A stretch of DNA of 64,000 bases from Marinifilum sp. D714 (GCF_030851345.1 NZ_JALPNU010000006.1:124001-188000), one strand, 5' to 3'. Counted from the first letter of the stretch, positions 26,884 through 36,248 are shown. Notes: generated from the letters alone by a model not told the origin. Program-made: numbers and translations.

Positions 26884-27465
26884 TTACATCCCAAGTAAAA
26901 TTCCATCAAAACTCAAAAACAGGAAAAGATAATAAATAGGTAGGTGTTTACGAATGTCTTGTAATGCCAAAAACACATGACGCTCAACTGTTCGAACAGA
27001 CAATTGTAACTGCTCTGCAATTTCTTTATTCGACAACATTCTGTCGCGACTCATCTGGTAAACTTTTCTTCTCTGTTCAGGCATTTTTGCAACGATTCTT
27101 GCTACACACTCGGTCATTGCTTGAACATCTAATGACTCTTCAAAATCTTCAACAAATACCCTATGATTTTCTTGCACCTCCTGATGATGCTCATTGCATT
27201 TTAGCCTAAAGTGGTCACGAATTTCATTTTTTGCTAAAACATACAAGTAATTGTGAATGGATTGATCAGGATTCAGTTTGCTCCTATTGACCCAAACTTT
27301 CATGAATATATTTTGCGTAATATCCTCGGCTAGCCAAGCATTTTTAACCATTCCTTTAATAAAAGAATGGAACAAAGTATACTTTTCATCAAAGAGTATG
27401 CGAAAGGAATTCATGTCTCCTTTTATTAACCCTTCAACCAAATCACGATCACACAAATCATTCAT
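26884..27465 (-). CDS. ECF RNA polymerase sigma factor
   Basis: 193-residue sigma-70-family factor of the Bacteroidota PUL group. Region 2 shows R-I-L-F-D-E-K-Y-T-L-F-H-S-F and A-E-D-I-T-Q-N-I-F-M-K-V-W; region 4 shows M-P-E-Q-R-R-K-V-Y-Q-M-S-R and the helix-turn-helix L-S-N-K-E-I-A-E-Q-L-Q-L-S-V-R-T-V-E. It directs polymerase to the downstream susC gene when released by FecR. The ATG at 27465 (M-N-D-L-C-D-R-D) is chosen because the -7 promoter element at 27503-27496 covers the alternative ATG 11 codons upstream. An extra hydrophobic tail (Y-Y-L-F-L-F-L-S-F) follows region 4, which is unusual but seen in some relatives. Confidence 0.92.
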   Translation of the reverse strand: MNDLCDRDLVEGLIKGDMNSFRILFDEKYTLFHSFIKGMVKNAWLAEDITQNIFMKVWVNRSKLNPDQSIHNYLYVLAKNEIRDHFRLKCNEHHQEVQENHRVFVEDFEESLDVQAMTECVARIVAKMPEQRRKVYQMSRDRMLSNKEIAEQLQLSVRTVERHVFLALQDIRKHLPIYYLFLFLSFDGILLGM

Positions 27466-27495
27466 CACATTAAGTAAATTGGGGAAAATGACACA

Positions 27496-27527
27496 CAAAC
27501 ATAAAAAATATTTGCAATTTTATACAA
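27496..27527 (-). promoter_or_regulatory. Promoter of the sigma/FecR genes
   Basis: On the minus strand TTG (27527-27525), 21 nt, then TATGTTTG (27503-27496), matching TAnnTTTG. It is 30 nt upstream of the start at 27465 and rules out the longer start. The rest of 27528-27849 shows no gene; only a weak hairpin (about 27835-27850, with a T-run on the minus strand) may terminate the glycerate kinase transcript. Confidence 0.6.
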
Positions 27528-27849
27528 TTATTAAAAATGTTATCATTCAACAGATAAGGTTAACAATCTATATATCCATAAAAAATAATCTCACCAGATA
27601 CAGATTCAAGTGGTAATAATATAATTACACACAATTCTCGCCATTTCAAGATCTTAATATTTAAACCAATATGTTCTTCCACTTGTAATAATAAATGTTA
27701 ATTATTAATGGTAAAATCTTTTTTGAACGGGTTTTTTATGATGTTATTTATATCCATTCTAAACACTAGCAAATTTTAAAGCGTTTTGTTAAGACCTAAA
27801 TATTTAATGAATAAAAAATTGCCATAAACAAAAAATTAGCCTCATCAGC

Positions 27850-28977
27850 CTATTTTAACAGATGCTTTTGAGCAAACTCCTCAGCCGCCATCTCCAAGTA
27901 TTTCCCCGCATTTTGCATAGAGTCCTGCAGATCTTTGGCGTAAACCGAAGTTTCGGAGATGTAATCTACTTTCAGCTTCTCCCTTTCTGTTTCTGACAGG
28001 TCTACCAAACCACAGAAGAGCGCCAGTTTCTGATCTTCCAATGAATCCAACACACCTCTAATTACTTTGCCTGAGAAGGTTTGAGAATCCAGTTTTCCCT
28101 CTCCTGTAATGATCCAATCGGCACCTTTAATTTTTTGATCAAAATCTGCTTCATTTTTGATGAGTTCAATTCCTGAATTCAAGTTTGCCCCAAGAAATAG
28201 TATGCATCCTGCACCAAGTCCTCCTGCGGCACCTGCTCCTTTTATATTTTGCAAATCAAGATGAAACTGAGATTTCACCACCTCATTAAAAACAATGAGA
28301 CCATTATCGAGTTGCCTTACCATTTTGGGAGTAGCTCCTTTTTGAGGTGAATATACATAAGCAGCACCATTGGGTCCATATAAAGGATTATCAACATCAC
28401 AGGCTACTTCGATTTTTACATTTTTGATTTGAGGATGAACGCCAGAAATTTCAATGGTTTCAATCTCTTGCAAATCTTTCCCTACTCCTGACAACTCCTT
28501 CTTATCCTTATTATAGAAGCGATACCCCAAAGCTCGAGCCATCCCCATACCAGCATCGTTGGTAGCGCTTCCTCCTATTCCTAAAATAATGTGCTCTACC
28601 CCTTTACCCAGAGCATCCTTAATGAGTTCACCTGTTCCGTACGTGCTGGTTTTTAAAGGATTTGCTTCTTCATCTCGAAGTAAACGAATCCCAGAAGCTT
28701 CCGCCATTTCGATAAAAGCAGTCTTCTTGACTTTGGAATACAAGTATGCGGCATTGACTTCTCGTCCTAAAGGATCGTTAACATTCAATGAAATCATTTC
28801 TCCATCCAAGTAGTATTGCAGTACCTCAACGGTTCCATCACCTCCGTCTGCCAAAGGCAGCTTCTCAATTTCAACATCAGGCACATGCTTTCTGATTCCT
28901 TTTTCAATGGCATTACAAAACTGAAGCCCAGTAAGAGATCCTTTAAATTTATCGGGAGCTATGATTATTTTGGTCAT
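27850..28977 (-). CDS. Glycerate kinase (GarK/GlxK family)
   Basis: Phosphorylates D-glycerate with ATP, to 2-phosphoglycerate in most members of this class, feeding glycolysis. 375 residues from ATG 28977 (M-T-K-I-I-I-A-P-D-K-F-K-G-S-L-T), the invariant family start; an upstream extension of 41 codons is out of character. Other marks are P-L-A-D-G-G-D-G-T, A-S-G-I-R-L-L, T-Y-G-T-G-E-L-I, I-L-G-I-G-G-S-A-T-N-D-A-G-M-G-M-A, G-A-A-G-G-L-G and W-I-I-T-G-E-G-K-L-D. It stands alone and runs divergently from the thioesterase gene. Cytoplasmic. Confidence 0.93.
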   Translation of the reverse strand: MTKIIIAPDKFKGSLTGLQFCNAIEKGIRKHVPDVEIEKLPLADGGDGTVEVLQYYLDGEMISLNVNDPLGREVNAAYLYSKVKKTAFIEMAEASGIRLLRDEEANPLKTSTYGTGELIKDALGKGVEHIILGIGGSATNDAGMGMARALGYRFYNKDKKELSGVGKDLQEIETIEISGVHPQIKNVKIEVACDVDNPLYGPNGAAYVYSPQKGATPKMVRQLDNGLIVFNEVVKSQFHLDLQNIKGAGAAGGLGAGCILFLGANLNSGIELIKNEADFDQKIKGADWIITGEGKLDSQTFSGKVIRGVLDSLEDQKLALFCGLVDLSETEREKLKVDYISETSVYAKDLQDSMQNAGKYLEMAAEEFAQKHLLK

Positions 28978-29199
28978 TTTTAATAAATCTGTATCAACAA
29001 AAGCAATATATGAATTACCTTTAATTGAATTGTAAAAACAGGTATAAAATATCATTTTTGCAGAAACATTAAATTTTAAAACATAAAATGAAACTTCCAT
29101 GGCAAATAATTATGTCCCTGATAGCTATGGGAACACATTCAAGAATGATTATTTACGAATGGCAAGTTCCATCTGATAACTGGAAGAAATTACAACGAT

Positions 29200-29661
29200 A
29201 TGAAAGGAATACAAGATTACTATCCCGACCATTTTGCACAATGCTATGGATGCGGAAGATTAAATGAACATGGTCATCAATTAAAGACTTATTGGGAAGA
29301 TGAACATACCGTTACCAAATTTGTACCGAAGGAATATCACACAGCAATTCCGGGATTTGTATATGGAGGCATGTTGGCTTCTGTGATTGACTGTCATGGA
29401 ACTGGTTCGGCAGCATTGGCCTTTGCCAAACAACAAAACATCGACTTGTGTGAACACAATGCTCCAAGATGCGTTACTGCTTCGTTACAAGTAAAATATT
29501 TAAAACCAACACCCATTGATGGGGAGATTGAAATAAAAGGTACAATTGCCGAAATTACCGATCGTAAGGCGACCATTGTTGCAGAACTTTATGCTGGCGG
29601 CAAACTTTGTGTAACAGGTGAAATTGTTGCAGTATTGGTGCCTGATAATTTTGGAGAATAA
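29200..29661 (+). CDS. PaaI/4HBT hotdog-fold thioesterase
   Basis: 153-residue cytoplasmic acyl-CoA thioesterase of the hotdog superfamily. The N-terminus carries C-Y-G-C-G-R-L-N-E-H-G-H-Q-L-K, a block typical of this subgroup. The core has P-G-F-V-Y-G-G-M-L-A-S-V-I-D-C-H, where the G-G and Asp are the catalytic-helix region, followed by the strands S-L-Q-V-K-Y-L-K-P-T-P and A-T-I-V-A-E-L-Y-A-G-G. Single-gene unit, closed by the terminator at 29671. Substrate unknown; such proteins often clear stray acyl-CoA esters. Confidence 0.85.
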   Translation: MKGIQDYYPDHFAQCYGCGRLNEHGHQLKTYWEDEHTVTKFVPKEYHTAIPGFVYGGMLASVIDCHGTGSAALAFAKQQNIDLCEHNAPRCVTASLQVKYLKPTPIDGEIEIKGTIAEITDRKATIVAELYAGGKLCVTGEIVAVLVPDNFGE

Positions 29662-29670
29662 GAGCAAAAC

Positions 29671-29703
29671 AAAAGGCTATTCACATCAGTTGAATAGCCT
29701 TTT
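29671..29703. terminator. Bidirectional rho-independent terminator
   Basis: AAAAGGCTATTCA (29671-29683), 7-nt loop, TGAATAGCCTTTT (29691-29703), with further T. It lies between the plus-strand thioesterase and the minus-strand efflux operon and serves both. Confidence 0.9.
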
Positions 29704-29721
29704 TATATTTTATGAGATTTC

Positions 29722-31008
29722 TTATTCGTTTAAGATTCCTCCGGTTAGTCGAACCAATGAGGTTCTGGATTGAATCAAATTAAAAATTGCATTCAATCGG
29801 GACAAAGCTACATTCTGATAGCCAATTTGAACATCACGGTAGTTAAAGGAATTAATACTACCCGATTCGTATTTGTCTTTCGAGATAGACAAATTCAACT
29901 CAGCAGCTTCCAAATTCTCTTCTGCCAATAAATACAACTCCCTCCTAACCTGGTACAATTCATAACTTTGTGCTAAAGCATTCGTTAGCGTATGTTTTAA
30001 ATCCTCTGTTTCAATCTTACCGATCTCTTCCTGGATTTTTGCAATTTGTAATGCTCTACGATTCGAATTCCCATTAAAAATCAGATAACTCAAACTAATG
30101 TTAGCATACAAATTATGGGAATCAGTTGTACTCGACGACATGCCATCAGGTTTTAATTTTACTCTGTTTCCTTGAATCCCTGCGCCAAAATTCAACTTGG
30201 GATAAAAATTGCTTTTAGCCAGCTCAACATCTCTTCTTAAAATCATTTCCTGGATGTAACGATTTTTTAAGTTGTTGTTATTACTTAGCATTTTATCCAA
30301 TAAATTGGCCAATTGATATTCGTCACTTACCGGCAAAAACTCATCTGAAAACTTGTAGGTTTTACTCTCTTTAACTCCCAATAAAAAGTTCAAATCGCGC
30401 ACTGCATTGTTAAAATTAACCTCTTGCAATAAGTATGATGAGCGATCTTCGAGCCAGGCATTTTTCGATTGTAAAACATCGTAGGTAACTGCACTTCCCA
30501 GTTCTTTGCCAACCTTACTCCTTTCATACCTGTCGGAAGACAAGTTCATAATTTTCTCACTTACTTTCAATCTCTCCTTTTCGAGTAAGATTTTATAATA
30601 AGACAGGATAATCAACTCAATTCTATTTTCAATCGCTATCAGCGTATTTCCTTTTGAGAGTTGTTCCAGATCATCGAATTTATCCTTTCTGATTTGCACA
30701 GCAAAACCTTCAAAAAGTGTCCAGTTCAGATCTAGTGATGGAATTACACTCAAGCGAGTAAAATCATTGCTTTCATTATAATCTTTTATTCCTCTTCCCT
30801 GAAGATTAAACTGAATTCGCGGATATCTACCAACATTTCCCCACGAATTATTTAATTCAGAAATCTGTTCCGCTTTACGGATGATCTTTAGTTCATAGTT
30901 GTTTTCCAAGCCAACCTGAATGGCTTTTGACAAGCTCAACTCTTCCTGGGCTATCAAGCTCAAAAAAAGACAACTCAATAATAGGCTTAATGATATCTTT
31001 TTTATCAT
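29722..31008 (-). CDS. TolC-type outer-membrane efflux protein
   Basis: Outer-membrane exit duct of the tripartite pump. 428 residues with a signal peptide (L-S-L-L-L-S-C-L-F-L-S-L-I-A-Q) and two OEP repeats of long helices plus barrel strands: L-S-K-A-I-Q-V-G-L-E-N-N-Y-E-L in repeat one, L-A-K-S-N-F-Y-P-K-L-N-F-G-A-G and A-L-Q-I-A-K-I-Q-E in repeat two. Last gene of the unit, 44 bp after the RND pump gene. Confidence 0.9.
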   Translation of the reverse strand: MIKKISLSLLLSCLFLSLIAQEELSLSKAIQVGLENNYELKIIRKAEQISELNNSWGNVGRYPRIQFNLQGRGIKDYNESNDFTRLSVIPSLDLNWTLFEGFAVQIRKDKFDDLEQLSKGNTLIAIENRIELIILSYYKILLEKERLKVSEKIMNLSSDRYERSKVGKELGSAVTYDVLQSKNAWLEDRSSYLLQEVNFNNAVRDLNFLLGVKESKTYKFSDEFLPVSDEYQLANLLDKMLSNNNNLKNRYIQEMILRRDVELAKSNFYPKLNFGAGIQGNRVKLKPDGMSSSTTDSHNLYANISLSYLIFNGNSNRRALQIAKIQEEIGKIETEDLKHTLTNALAQSYELYQVRRELYLLAEENLEAAELNLSISKDKYESGSINSFNYRDVQIGYQNVALSRLNAIFNLIQSRTSLVRLTGGILNE

Positions 31009-31052
31009 TTTTGTCTTTGTATAATGGTTCAGAGAAATTCTCTCTCCGATGA

Positions 31053-34000
31053 TTAATCTAAACTTACTTTTGATTCTTTTACTTTAGGCTCCACATCCCT
31101 TGGATCAATTTTATAGCCTTCCCAAATTTGTTTTGAATATCGTTTCAAATCATTCAAAATCATTATTAAAACAGGAAAAAACAATAAAATAAACATCGTA
31201 CCAATTAGTACTCCATATGCCAATGCAATAGCCATTGGAATCAGAAATTTTGCCTGAAATGAATTTTCAAGAATAAGAGGATACAGCCCTACAGATGTTG
31301 TAATGGTTGTTAAAACAATAGCTCTAAACCTTGCTTTTCCTGCCGCTTTCACCGCTACAAGAGGAGTCATTCCTTCCTGAATTAAGGAGTTGTACTTAGA
31401 GAGGAATACCACAGCATCGTTAATAATTACACCCGATAAGGCAACCATCCCCCATACACTCAACATCGAAACAGGAAAGCCTTCCACTCCATGTCCCCAT
31501 GCAGATCCTAAAAATCCTAATGGAACCATCATTAAAACAATAATACCTTGAGTAAAACTTCGGAAGTGAATCATCACAATAAAAATGATAATCATGAATG
31601 CAATTGAGAAATAAAGCATCAATTCCTCAGCATCTTCCTTCGAACGTTTCTGCTGTCCTTGATATTCGGTTCTAACTCCTGGAAATCTATTATCCAATTC
31701 AGGGAAAATATTTGCTTCTACATATTCTAGAATTGGAGGTACAGGTTCGTTCGGATCCAAAAGCTCTGCCTCGACCCTAATCTCACGAGATCCATTATAG
31801 CGCTGAATGCTTACAGGGCCACGCTGTATATCATACTCAATTAGTTCCGACAAAGGGAAGGCGCCTTTAAGAGTTCGAATTCTCATGTCCTCCATCTGAC
31901 CAATAAATATCCTATCACTTTTAGGATATCTAACCCAAACTTTTATTTCATCTTTTCCTTCCTGTAATCGTTGGGCTTGTCCTCCGAAAAAACCCTGTCG
32001 TATTTGAGAAGTAATGGTTCTAATATCCATACCCAAATAATAGGCTTTTGGTTTCAACCTAAGTCTCACCTCTCTACTTCCAAGCGGGTTATTGTCACTT
32101 ATATTATATAAAGATGCCATTTTTCGAAGCTCATCCTGAAAAAATTGATTGGCACGATTCAACTCGTCCAAATCACTCCCCAACAAACTAACTGAAACTG
32201 GTGCTCCCCATCGGTTAAATGCACCAATTGTGAATTTTTCAGCCTCTGGCACTTCTCCAATTTTTGCTTTCACCCTATTTGTTATCTCAAAACTAGATAT
32301 GGGAGCTCCTTCCATATCACGTAGCATAACCCACATATTTCCTGCATGCGGACCATTTTCCTGTCCACTAAATGATGAGCCTGTTGATACACCAGTATAT
32401 TTAATATAGCTGGTTGTATCATTGTATTCTTTCATGATATCATCGTTCACCTCCCAGACTGCTTTCTCAAAATCTTTAAGGTAAGCAGTGGTAATATCTT
32501 TATTGCTTCCTGGCTTAAAGGCTACATTGATATTGAATGAATCAAAAGGCATATTCGGAAAGAATGTACTCTTAATCAATCCACCACTAAACAAACCATA
32601 GGTTATTAAGATTAAAGCAATAGGTGTAATAACAACAAACCATCGCCACTCAACTACCCAGCTTAAAACACCAGCATAAACCTTGTCACGCATAAAAAGG
32701 ATTCCTCTTTCAATTTTGGCTCTGAATCGGTTAAATACGTTCTTGTTCTTCTTCACATTTAAAACTACATCATTCCCAACATGGCTTGGCAAAACAAAGA
32801 AACTTTCGAAGAGAGATAAGAACAAGCAACCACAAACTACAAATGCCATTTCGTAAAGAAATTCCATATTTCCTGTTACCAATAGCAGTGGCGAAAATGC
32901 CACCATGGTTGTTGTAACCGAGGTTAATACTGCTGGTATTACTTCCAATGTGCCATCTATGGCAGCTCTCCTCGGACTCTTGCCTTTTTCAAAATGAGAG
33001 TAAATATTTTCTCCAATCACAATGCCATCATCAACCAGAATACCAATAATCAATATCATTCCGAAAAGAGAAATCATATTTATGGTAACGCCCATTAGGT
33101 TGGCAATAATAAACATTCCTAGAAAAGATGCTGGAATTCCCCAGGCAACCCATAATGCCAATCGGAAACTTAAGAACAATGCAAGTGAAATTACTACCAA
33201 AGCCAGTCCGTAACCACCATTTTTATACAGGAGATCCAATCTGGATTTTAGCATATCAACAAAGTCAAAAGTCACAATCATTTGTGCATCATCATGACTG
33301 GCATTGAATTCTTCCACATACTGGTTACAGAATTCAGAAATCTCTTTTAAATCTTCATTATTCAGCTTGTTGACTACAATGTAAACCGCTGGATTTTGAT
33401 TTACATAGGTAGAATTTGGAACATCCTGAAATTGAAAGTGGGTACTAGCTACATCTCTAATCCTAAGATAACTTCCATCAGGATTTGCCTTTAAAATGAT
33501 TTCTCCGATCTTATCAGGATCTACAGAACGATTTCTACTTCTTATTAAAATTTCCTCTACCTCATTTTTTATGGTTCCTCCTGAAATATCAATATTATTG
33601 CTAGCAATAGCATTCGATATTTCACTAAAAGTAAGATTGTATCTTCTTAAGTTTTCTTCTTTAACTTCCACCGATAATTCTAACCTCGGAAAACCCGAAA
33701 GGCTAATCTGTGACATTTTTTTAGATCGTAGTAAATCATCATATATCTCATCGGCATATCTCTTTAGGGTTAACAATTCCACATCTCCGGTAACAACCAT
33801 ATTAATTGCCGGAGTTGTTGACCTTCGTTTTGCAATTACTGCTTTCTCTGCACCTGTTGGAAAACTAGGAATTCCATCAACCGCATTTTTAATATCAGCC
33901 AATGTTTCATCTAAATCGTATTCTCCCGTAGTGGTAATGGTTACCCTCGAAAAACCTTCTGACGAAACCGAGTTCATTTCCTTAATTCCCACAATTCCTC

Positions 34001-34217
34001 TTATGGCATCTTCAATTCTGGAGGTAATCCCTTCCTCTACTTCCTTTGGACTAGCTCCAGGATAAACCATAGAAACTGTTATGGTTTTTGATTCGGTTTG
34101 CGGAAAGAATGATTTTTTCATGAATACCAAAGAGGTAATTCCAGCAATAAGCAATAAGGCAATAATCATCTTTCCGTAAAACGGATACTTTACAAATCTT
34201 GTAACAATTCTTTCCAT
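31053..34217 (-). CDS. RND efflux pump, inner-membrane transporter (AcrB/HAE-like)
   Basis: Proton-driven pump of 1054 residues, full length for the family. It has 12 transmembrane helices in two pseudo-repeats with large periplasmic loops. Helix 4 carries I-L-V-D-D-G-I-V-I-G-E-N-I, with the proton-relay Asp pair, and the second half shows G-V-I-I-N-D-A-V-V-F-L. N-terminal marks include V-S-M-V-Y-P-G-A-S-P-K-E-V-E. The likely cargo is drugs, bile-salt-like detergents or lipids; specificity is not readable. It follows the membrane-fusion protein by 26 bp. Confidence 0.94.
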   Translation of the reverse strand: MERIVTRFVKYPFYGKMIIALLLIAGITSLVFMKKSFFPQTESKTITVSMVYPGASPKEVEEGITSRIEDAIRGIVGIKEMNSVSSEGFSRVTITTTGEYDLDETLADIKNAVDGIPSFPTGAEKAVIAKRRSTTPAINMVVTGDVELLTLKRYADEIYDDLLRSKKMSQISLSGFPRLELSVEVKEENLRRYNLTFSEISNAIASNNIDISGGTIKNEVEEILIRSRNRSVDPDKIGEIILKANPDGSYLRIRDVASTHFQFQDVPNSTYVNQNPAVYIVVNKLNNEDLKEISEFCNQYVEEFNASHDDAQMIVTFDFVDMLKSRLDLLYKNGGYGLALVVISLALFLSFRLALWVAWGIPASFLGMFIIANLMGVTINMISLFGMILIIGILVDDGIVIGENIYSHFEKGKSPRRAAIDGTLEVIPAVLTSVTTTMVAFSPLLLVTGNMEFLYEMAFVVCGCLFLSLFESFFVLPSHVGNDVVLNVKKNKNVFNRFRAKIERGILFMRDKVYAGVLSWVVEWRWFVVITPIALILITYGLFSGGLIKSTFFPNMPFDSFNINVAFKPGSNKDITTAYLKDFEKAVWEVNDDIMKEYNDTTSYIKYTGVSTGSSFSGQENGPHAGNMWVMLRDMEGAPISSFEITNRVKAKIGEVPEAEKFTIGAFNRWGAPVSVSLLGSDLDELNRANQFFQDELRKMASLYNISDNNPLGSREVRLRLKPKAYYLGMDIRTITSQIRQGFFGGQAQRLQEGKDEIKVWVRYPKSDRIFIGQMEDMRIRTLKGAFPLSELIEYDIQRGPVSIQRYNGSREIRVEAELLDPNEPVPPILEYVEANIFPELDNRFPGVRTEYQGQQKRSKEDAEELMLYFSIAFMIIIFIVMIHFRSFTQGIIVLMMVPLGFLGSAWGHGVEGFPVSMLSVWGMVALSGVIINDAVVFLSKYNSLIQEGMTPLVAVKAAGKARFRAIVLTTITTSVGLYPLILENSFQAKFLIPMAIALAYGVLIGTMFILLFFPVLIMILNDLKRYSKQIWEGYKIDPRDVEPKVKESKVSLD

Positions 34218-34243
34218 CTCGTAATATCTGATTAATTACCAAA

Positions 34244-35362
34244 CTATTGTACCTGAACCTTCATATTCTCAGTCGCTTTTACTGGCGGCTCAACCACAAG
34301 CAATTCACCTTCTTTCAGTCCGTTAAAAATCAATGAATTTTCATTTCTTTTTAAAACATTAATCCTTCTCGATTTCATCACCTCATTTTCCAATACATAT
34401 ACCTTATTAGAACTGAAAACCGCAGTTCTAGGAATTTCCATGGCTTGTGCAATTTTTTTGCCATTGAATCGAGCTGTTAAAAATTGTCCCTGGTACAATT
34501 CTACATCATTATTCTTATAAAGTTTAACAAAAACGGAAACAGATTGAGTCCCTTGATCAACAAACTCAGATTTACGAACCAATTTGCCCTTACAAAGCAC
34601 TTCTCCATTAGAATCCAAAATTTCTACCTCATCGTTGAGTTGTAGCCATTTAATGTCTTCTGATTCAATTGGCACTTGTAGTTCCAACTTATTGGATTCA
34701 ATAATGCCTGCCAATTTTGAACCCATTCCTGCTACCGAACCTACCTGTGTATTCACCTCTACAAAAGATCCATTAAAAGGTGCATAGATGTTTCTCTTTT
34801 CAAGCTTCACTTCGGCACTTTTAATGGCATAATAATCACCCAAAATATTTCGGCTTGCCATAAATACTTTTTCCTGTGTAGTTTTAACCTTAGGCAATTC
34901 AGGAACATTATCATCCAAATTAATCGAATTGAAAAAATTCATCCAACTTTCGAAGTTATCTGCGTAATCAACCTTGATATCCGGAAGATTTTCAGCCAGC
35001 TTATTTAAGAAACGACTTTTTTGTGCCCTTAGATCCATTTTTGCATCCTTGTCGTAAATCTTAATCAACAAATCTCCCTTATTAAATTTCTGGCCAACTT
35101 TCAATGGTACTCCAGCCTCAACTATTCTTCCTGCTACTTCAGAACTTAAATTTACTTCCATATTAGAAGCCAACCTTCCTTTCTCAACGATAGGAGATTC
35201 AATGTAGGAATACTCAACTTTCTGGATTTTTACCGTAGGCAGTTTGTTATTATCTAGATTTTTGGCAGGATCTTCTTTCATGCCCTTAAGAAACATTGCC
35301 AAAAACATTGCTATACCCAATGTGGCTAATACAAGGATGACAATTACAATTTTCCGATTCAT
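34244..35362 (-). CDS. RND efflux membrane-fusion protein (periplasmic adaptor)
   Basis: 372 residues joining the RND pump to the outer-membrane duct. An N-terminal membrane anchor (I-V-I-V-I-L-V-L-A-T-L-G-I-A-M-F-L) is followed by the lipoyl/barrel-sandwich half (G-R-I-V-E-A-G-V-P-L-K-V-G-Q-K-F-N-K-G-D-L-L), a helical hairpin (about 110-180), the returning lipoyl half (I-Y-A-P-F-N-G-S-F-V-E-V-N-T-Q-V-G) and the beta-barrel and membrane-proximal domains. No lipobox is present, so a helix anchors it. First gene of the operon; the order adaptor, pump, duct is common in Bacteroidota. Confidence 0.92.
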   Translation of the reverse strand: MNRKIVIVILVLATLGIAMFLAMFLKGMKEDPAKNLDNNKLPTVKIQKVEYSYIESPIVEKGRLASNMEVNLSSEVAGRIVEAGVPLKVGQKFNKGDLLIKIYDKDAKMDLRAQKSRFLNKLAENLPDIKVDYADNFESWMNFFNSINLDDNVPELPKVKTTQEKVFMASRNILGDYYAIKSAEVKLEKRNIYAPFNGSFVEVNTQVGSVAGMGSKLAGIIESNKLELQVPIESEDIKWLQLNDEVEILDSNGEVLCKGKLVRKSEFVDQGTQSVSVFVKLYKNNDVELYQGQFLTARFNGKKIAQAMEIPRTAVFSSNKVYVLENEVMKSRRINVLKRNENSLIFNGLKEGELLVVEPPVKATENMKVQVQ

Positions 35363-35589
35363 ACAACTTTTAGGTTTAGTATTTGGTTTGTTTTACTGGA
35401 GCTTTATAAAGTTATAAATATAAGCTTTAAAGGAAAATTAATCTTTGTATTCAAAAAACAAAAATCTTACTGAAACGTTAATTTTTCGTTTAAACGGAAC
35501 TAAAACTTCTTTCTTTATGTTTCTCTTTAAAATACAGATGAGATTACACGAAATACCAAAAATATTTCCATTTTTGTGCCTCCTAAACT

Positions 35590-35597
35590 TATCTTTG
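35590..35597 (+). promoter_or_regulatory. -7-like element right before the DUF493 gene
   Basis: TATCTTTG matches TAnnTTTG only 4 nt before the ATG at 35602, so a transcript from it would be leaderless or nearly so. A TTTG at 35573 is too close (13 nt) to be a good -33 box. The match could be chance. Confidence 0.3.
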
Positions 35598-35601
35598 CAA
35601 A

Positions 35602-35874
35602 ATGGATCAGGAAAAATATAATCGAATCAAACAACAGTTGCTGGATTCAACAAAATGGCCTTCGTTGTACATGTTTAAATTCATAGTCCCAAACAACGAA
35701 GAGAAACTAAATGCTGTAAGAAACTTATTTCCAAAAGAAACTGAATTCTCCTATAAAACCTCAAGGGACATTCGATTTATAGGTGTAACTGTAAAAATAA
35801 TGATGAACTCTGCCGAAGATGTAGTTGAAATATATTCACGGGCACAAGGCATTAGAGGGATAATGGCACTATAA
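35602..35874 (+). CDS. DUF493 family protein
   Basis: 90-residue cytoplasmic protein of the DUF493 (YbeD-like) family, a small ferredoxin-like fold suggested to be regulatory. Marks are W-P-S-L-Y-M-F-K-F-I-V-P near the N-terminus and V-T-V-K-I-M-M-N-S-A-E-D-V-V-E-I-Y in the last strand-helix pair. It is a single-gene unit ended by the terminator at 35894 and divergent from the efflux operon. Its molecular role is not known; in Bacteroidota it is a common stand-alone gene. Confidence 0.85.
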   Translation: MDQEKYNRIKQQLLDSTKWPSLYMFKFIVPNNEEKLNAVRNLFPKETEFSYKTSRDIRFIGVTVKIMMNSAEDVVEIYSRAQGIRGIMAL

Positions 35875-35893
35875 AATGAAATTAAAAATACTT

Positions 35894-35919
35894 AAGCTGA
35901 TGTAAAATCAGCTTTTTTT
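35894..35919 (+). terminator. Rho-independent terminator of the DUF493 gene
   Basis: AAGCTGAT (35894-35901), loop GTAAA, ATCAGCTT (35907-35914), then T to 35919. It isolates the downstream SusC leader from upstream transcription. Confidence 0.9.
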
Positions 35920-36098
35920 ATGCCCTTTTTGAAAATGCAATTACAGCATAAATATGTTCGTTTTCAATACAAACTTACTATAGGTCTATTTTTTTTTACT
36001 TTTTTTTAAATTCTCTACCAACCATTAAAACATCAATAAAAACAATACATTCAAAAACAATAATCAATCTCCTCCTGTAAAAATCTTATTATTTTTTC

Positions 36099-36138
36099 AC
36101 ATACTAGTATGTACTGGTAGTGTTTTTTTATATATTTG
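36099..36138 (+). promoter_or_regulatory. Promoter and operator-like palindrome of the second SusC locus
   Basis: TATATTTG (36131-36138) fits the -7 consensus. Its -33 position (36108-36111, TATG) falls inside a perfect 14-bp palindrome, ACATACTAGTATGT (36099-36112). A palindrome over the -33 box is where a dimeric repressor or activator would bind. No regulator gene sits nearby, so control would be by a distant protein. A transcript from here would have a leader of about 420 nt. Confidence 0.55.
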
Positions 36139-36248
36139 CTGCAAAGGTTTCCAATTAGACCTGGAGATTGAATAAATGAAGTTGAATTTTAATTGTTTAC
36201 ACGTTAACGTTCATTCCCATGCAAACAACAACCGTTAGACTAGTATAC

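Noticed and set aside
29088-29267. Short plus-strand frame starting M-K-L-P-W-Q before the thioesterase
   Set aside because: It overlaps the start of the thioesterase in another frame and has no family features or clear end of its own.
33496-34065. 189-residue plus-strand frame opposite the RND pump gene
   Set aside because: Antisense to a certain coding region; the composition follows the complementary codons.
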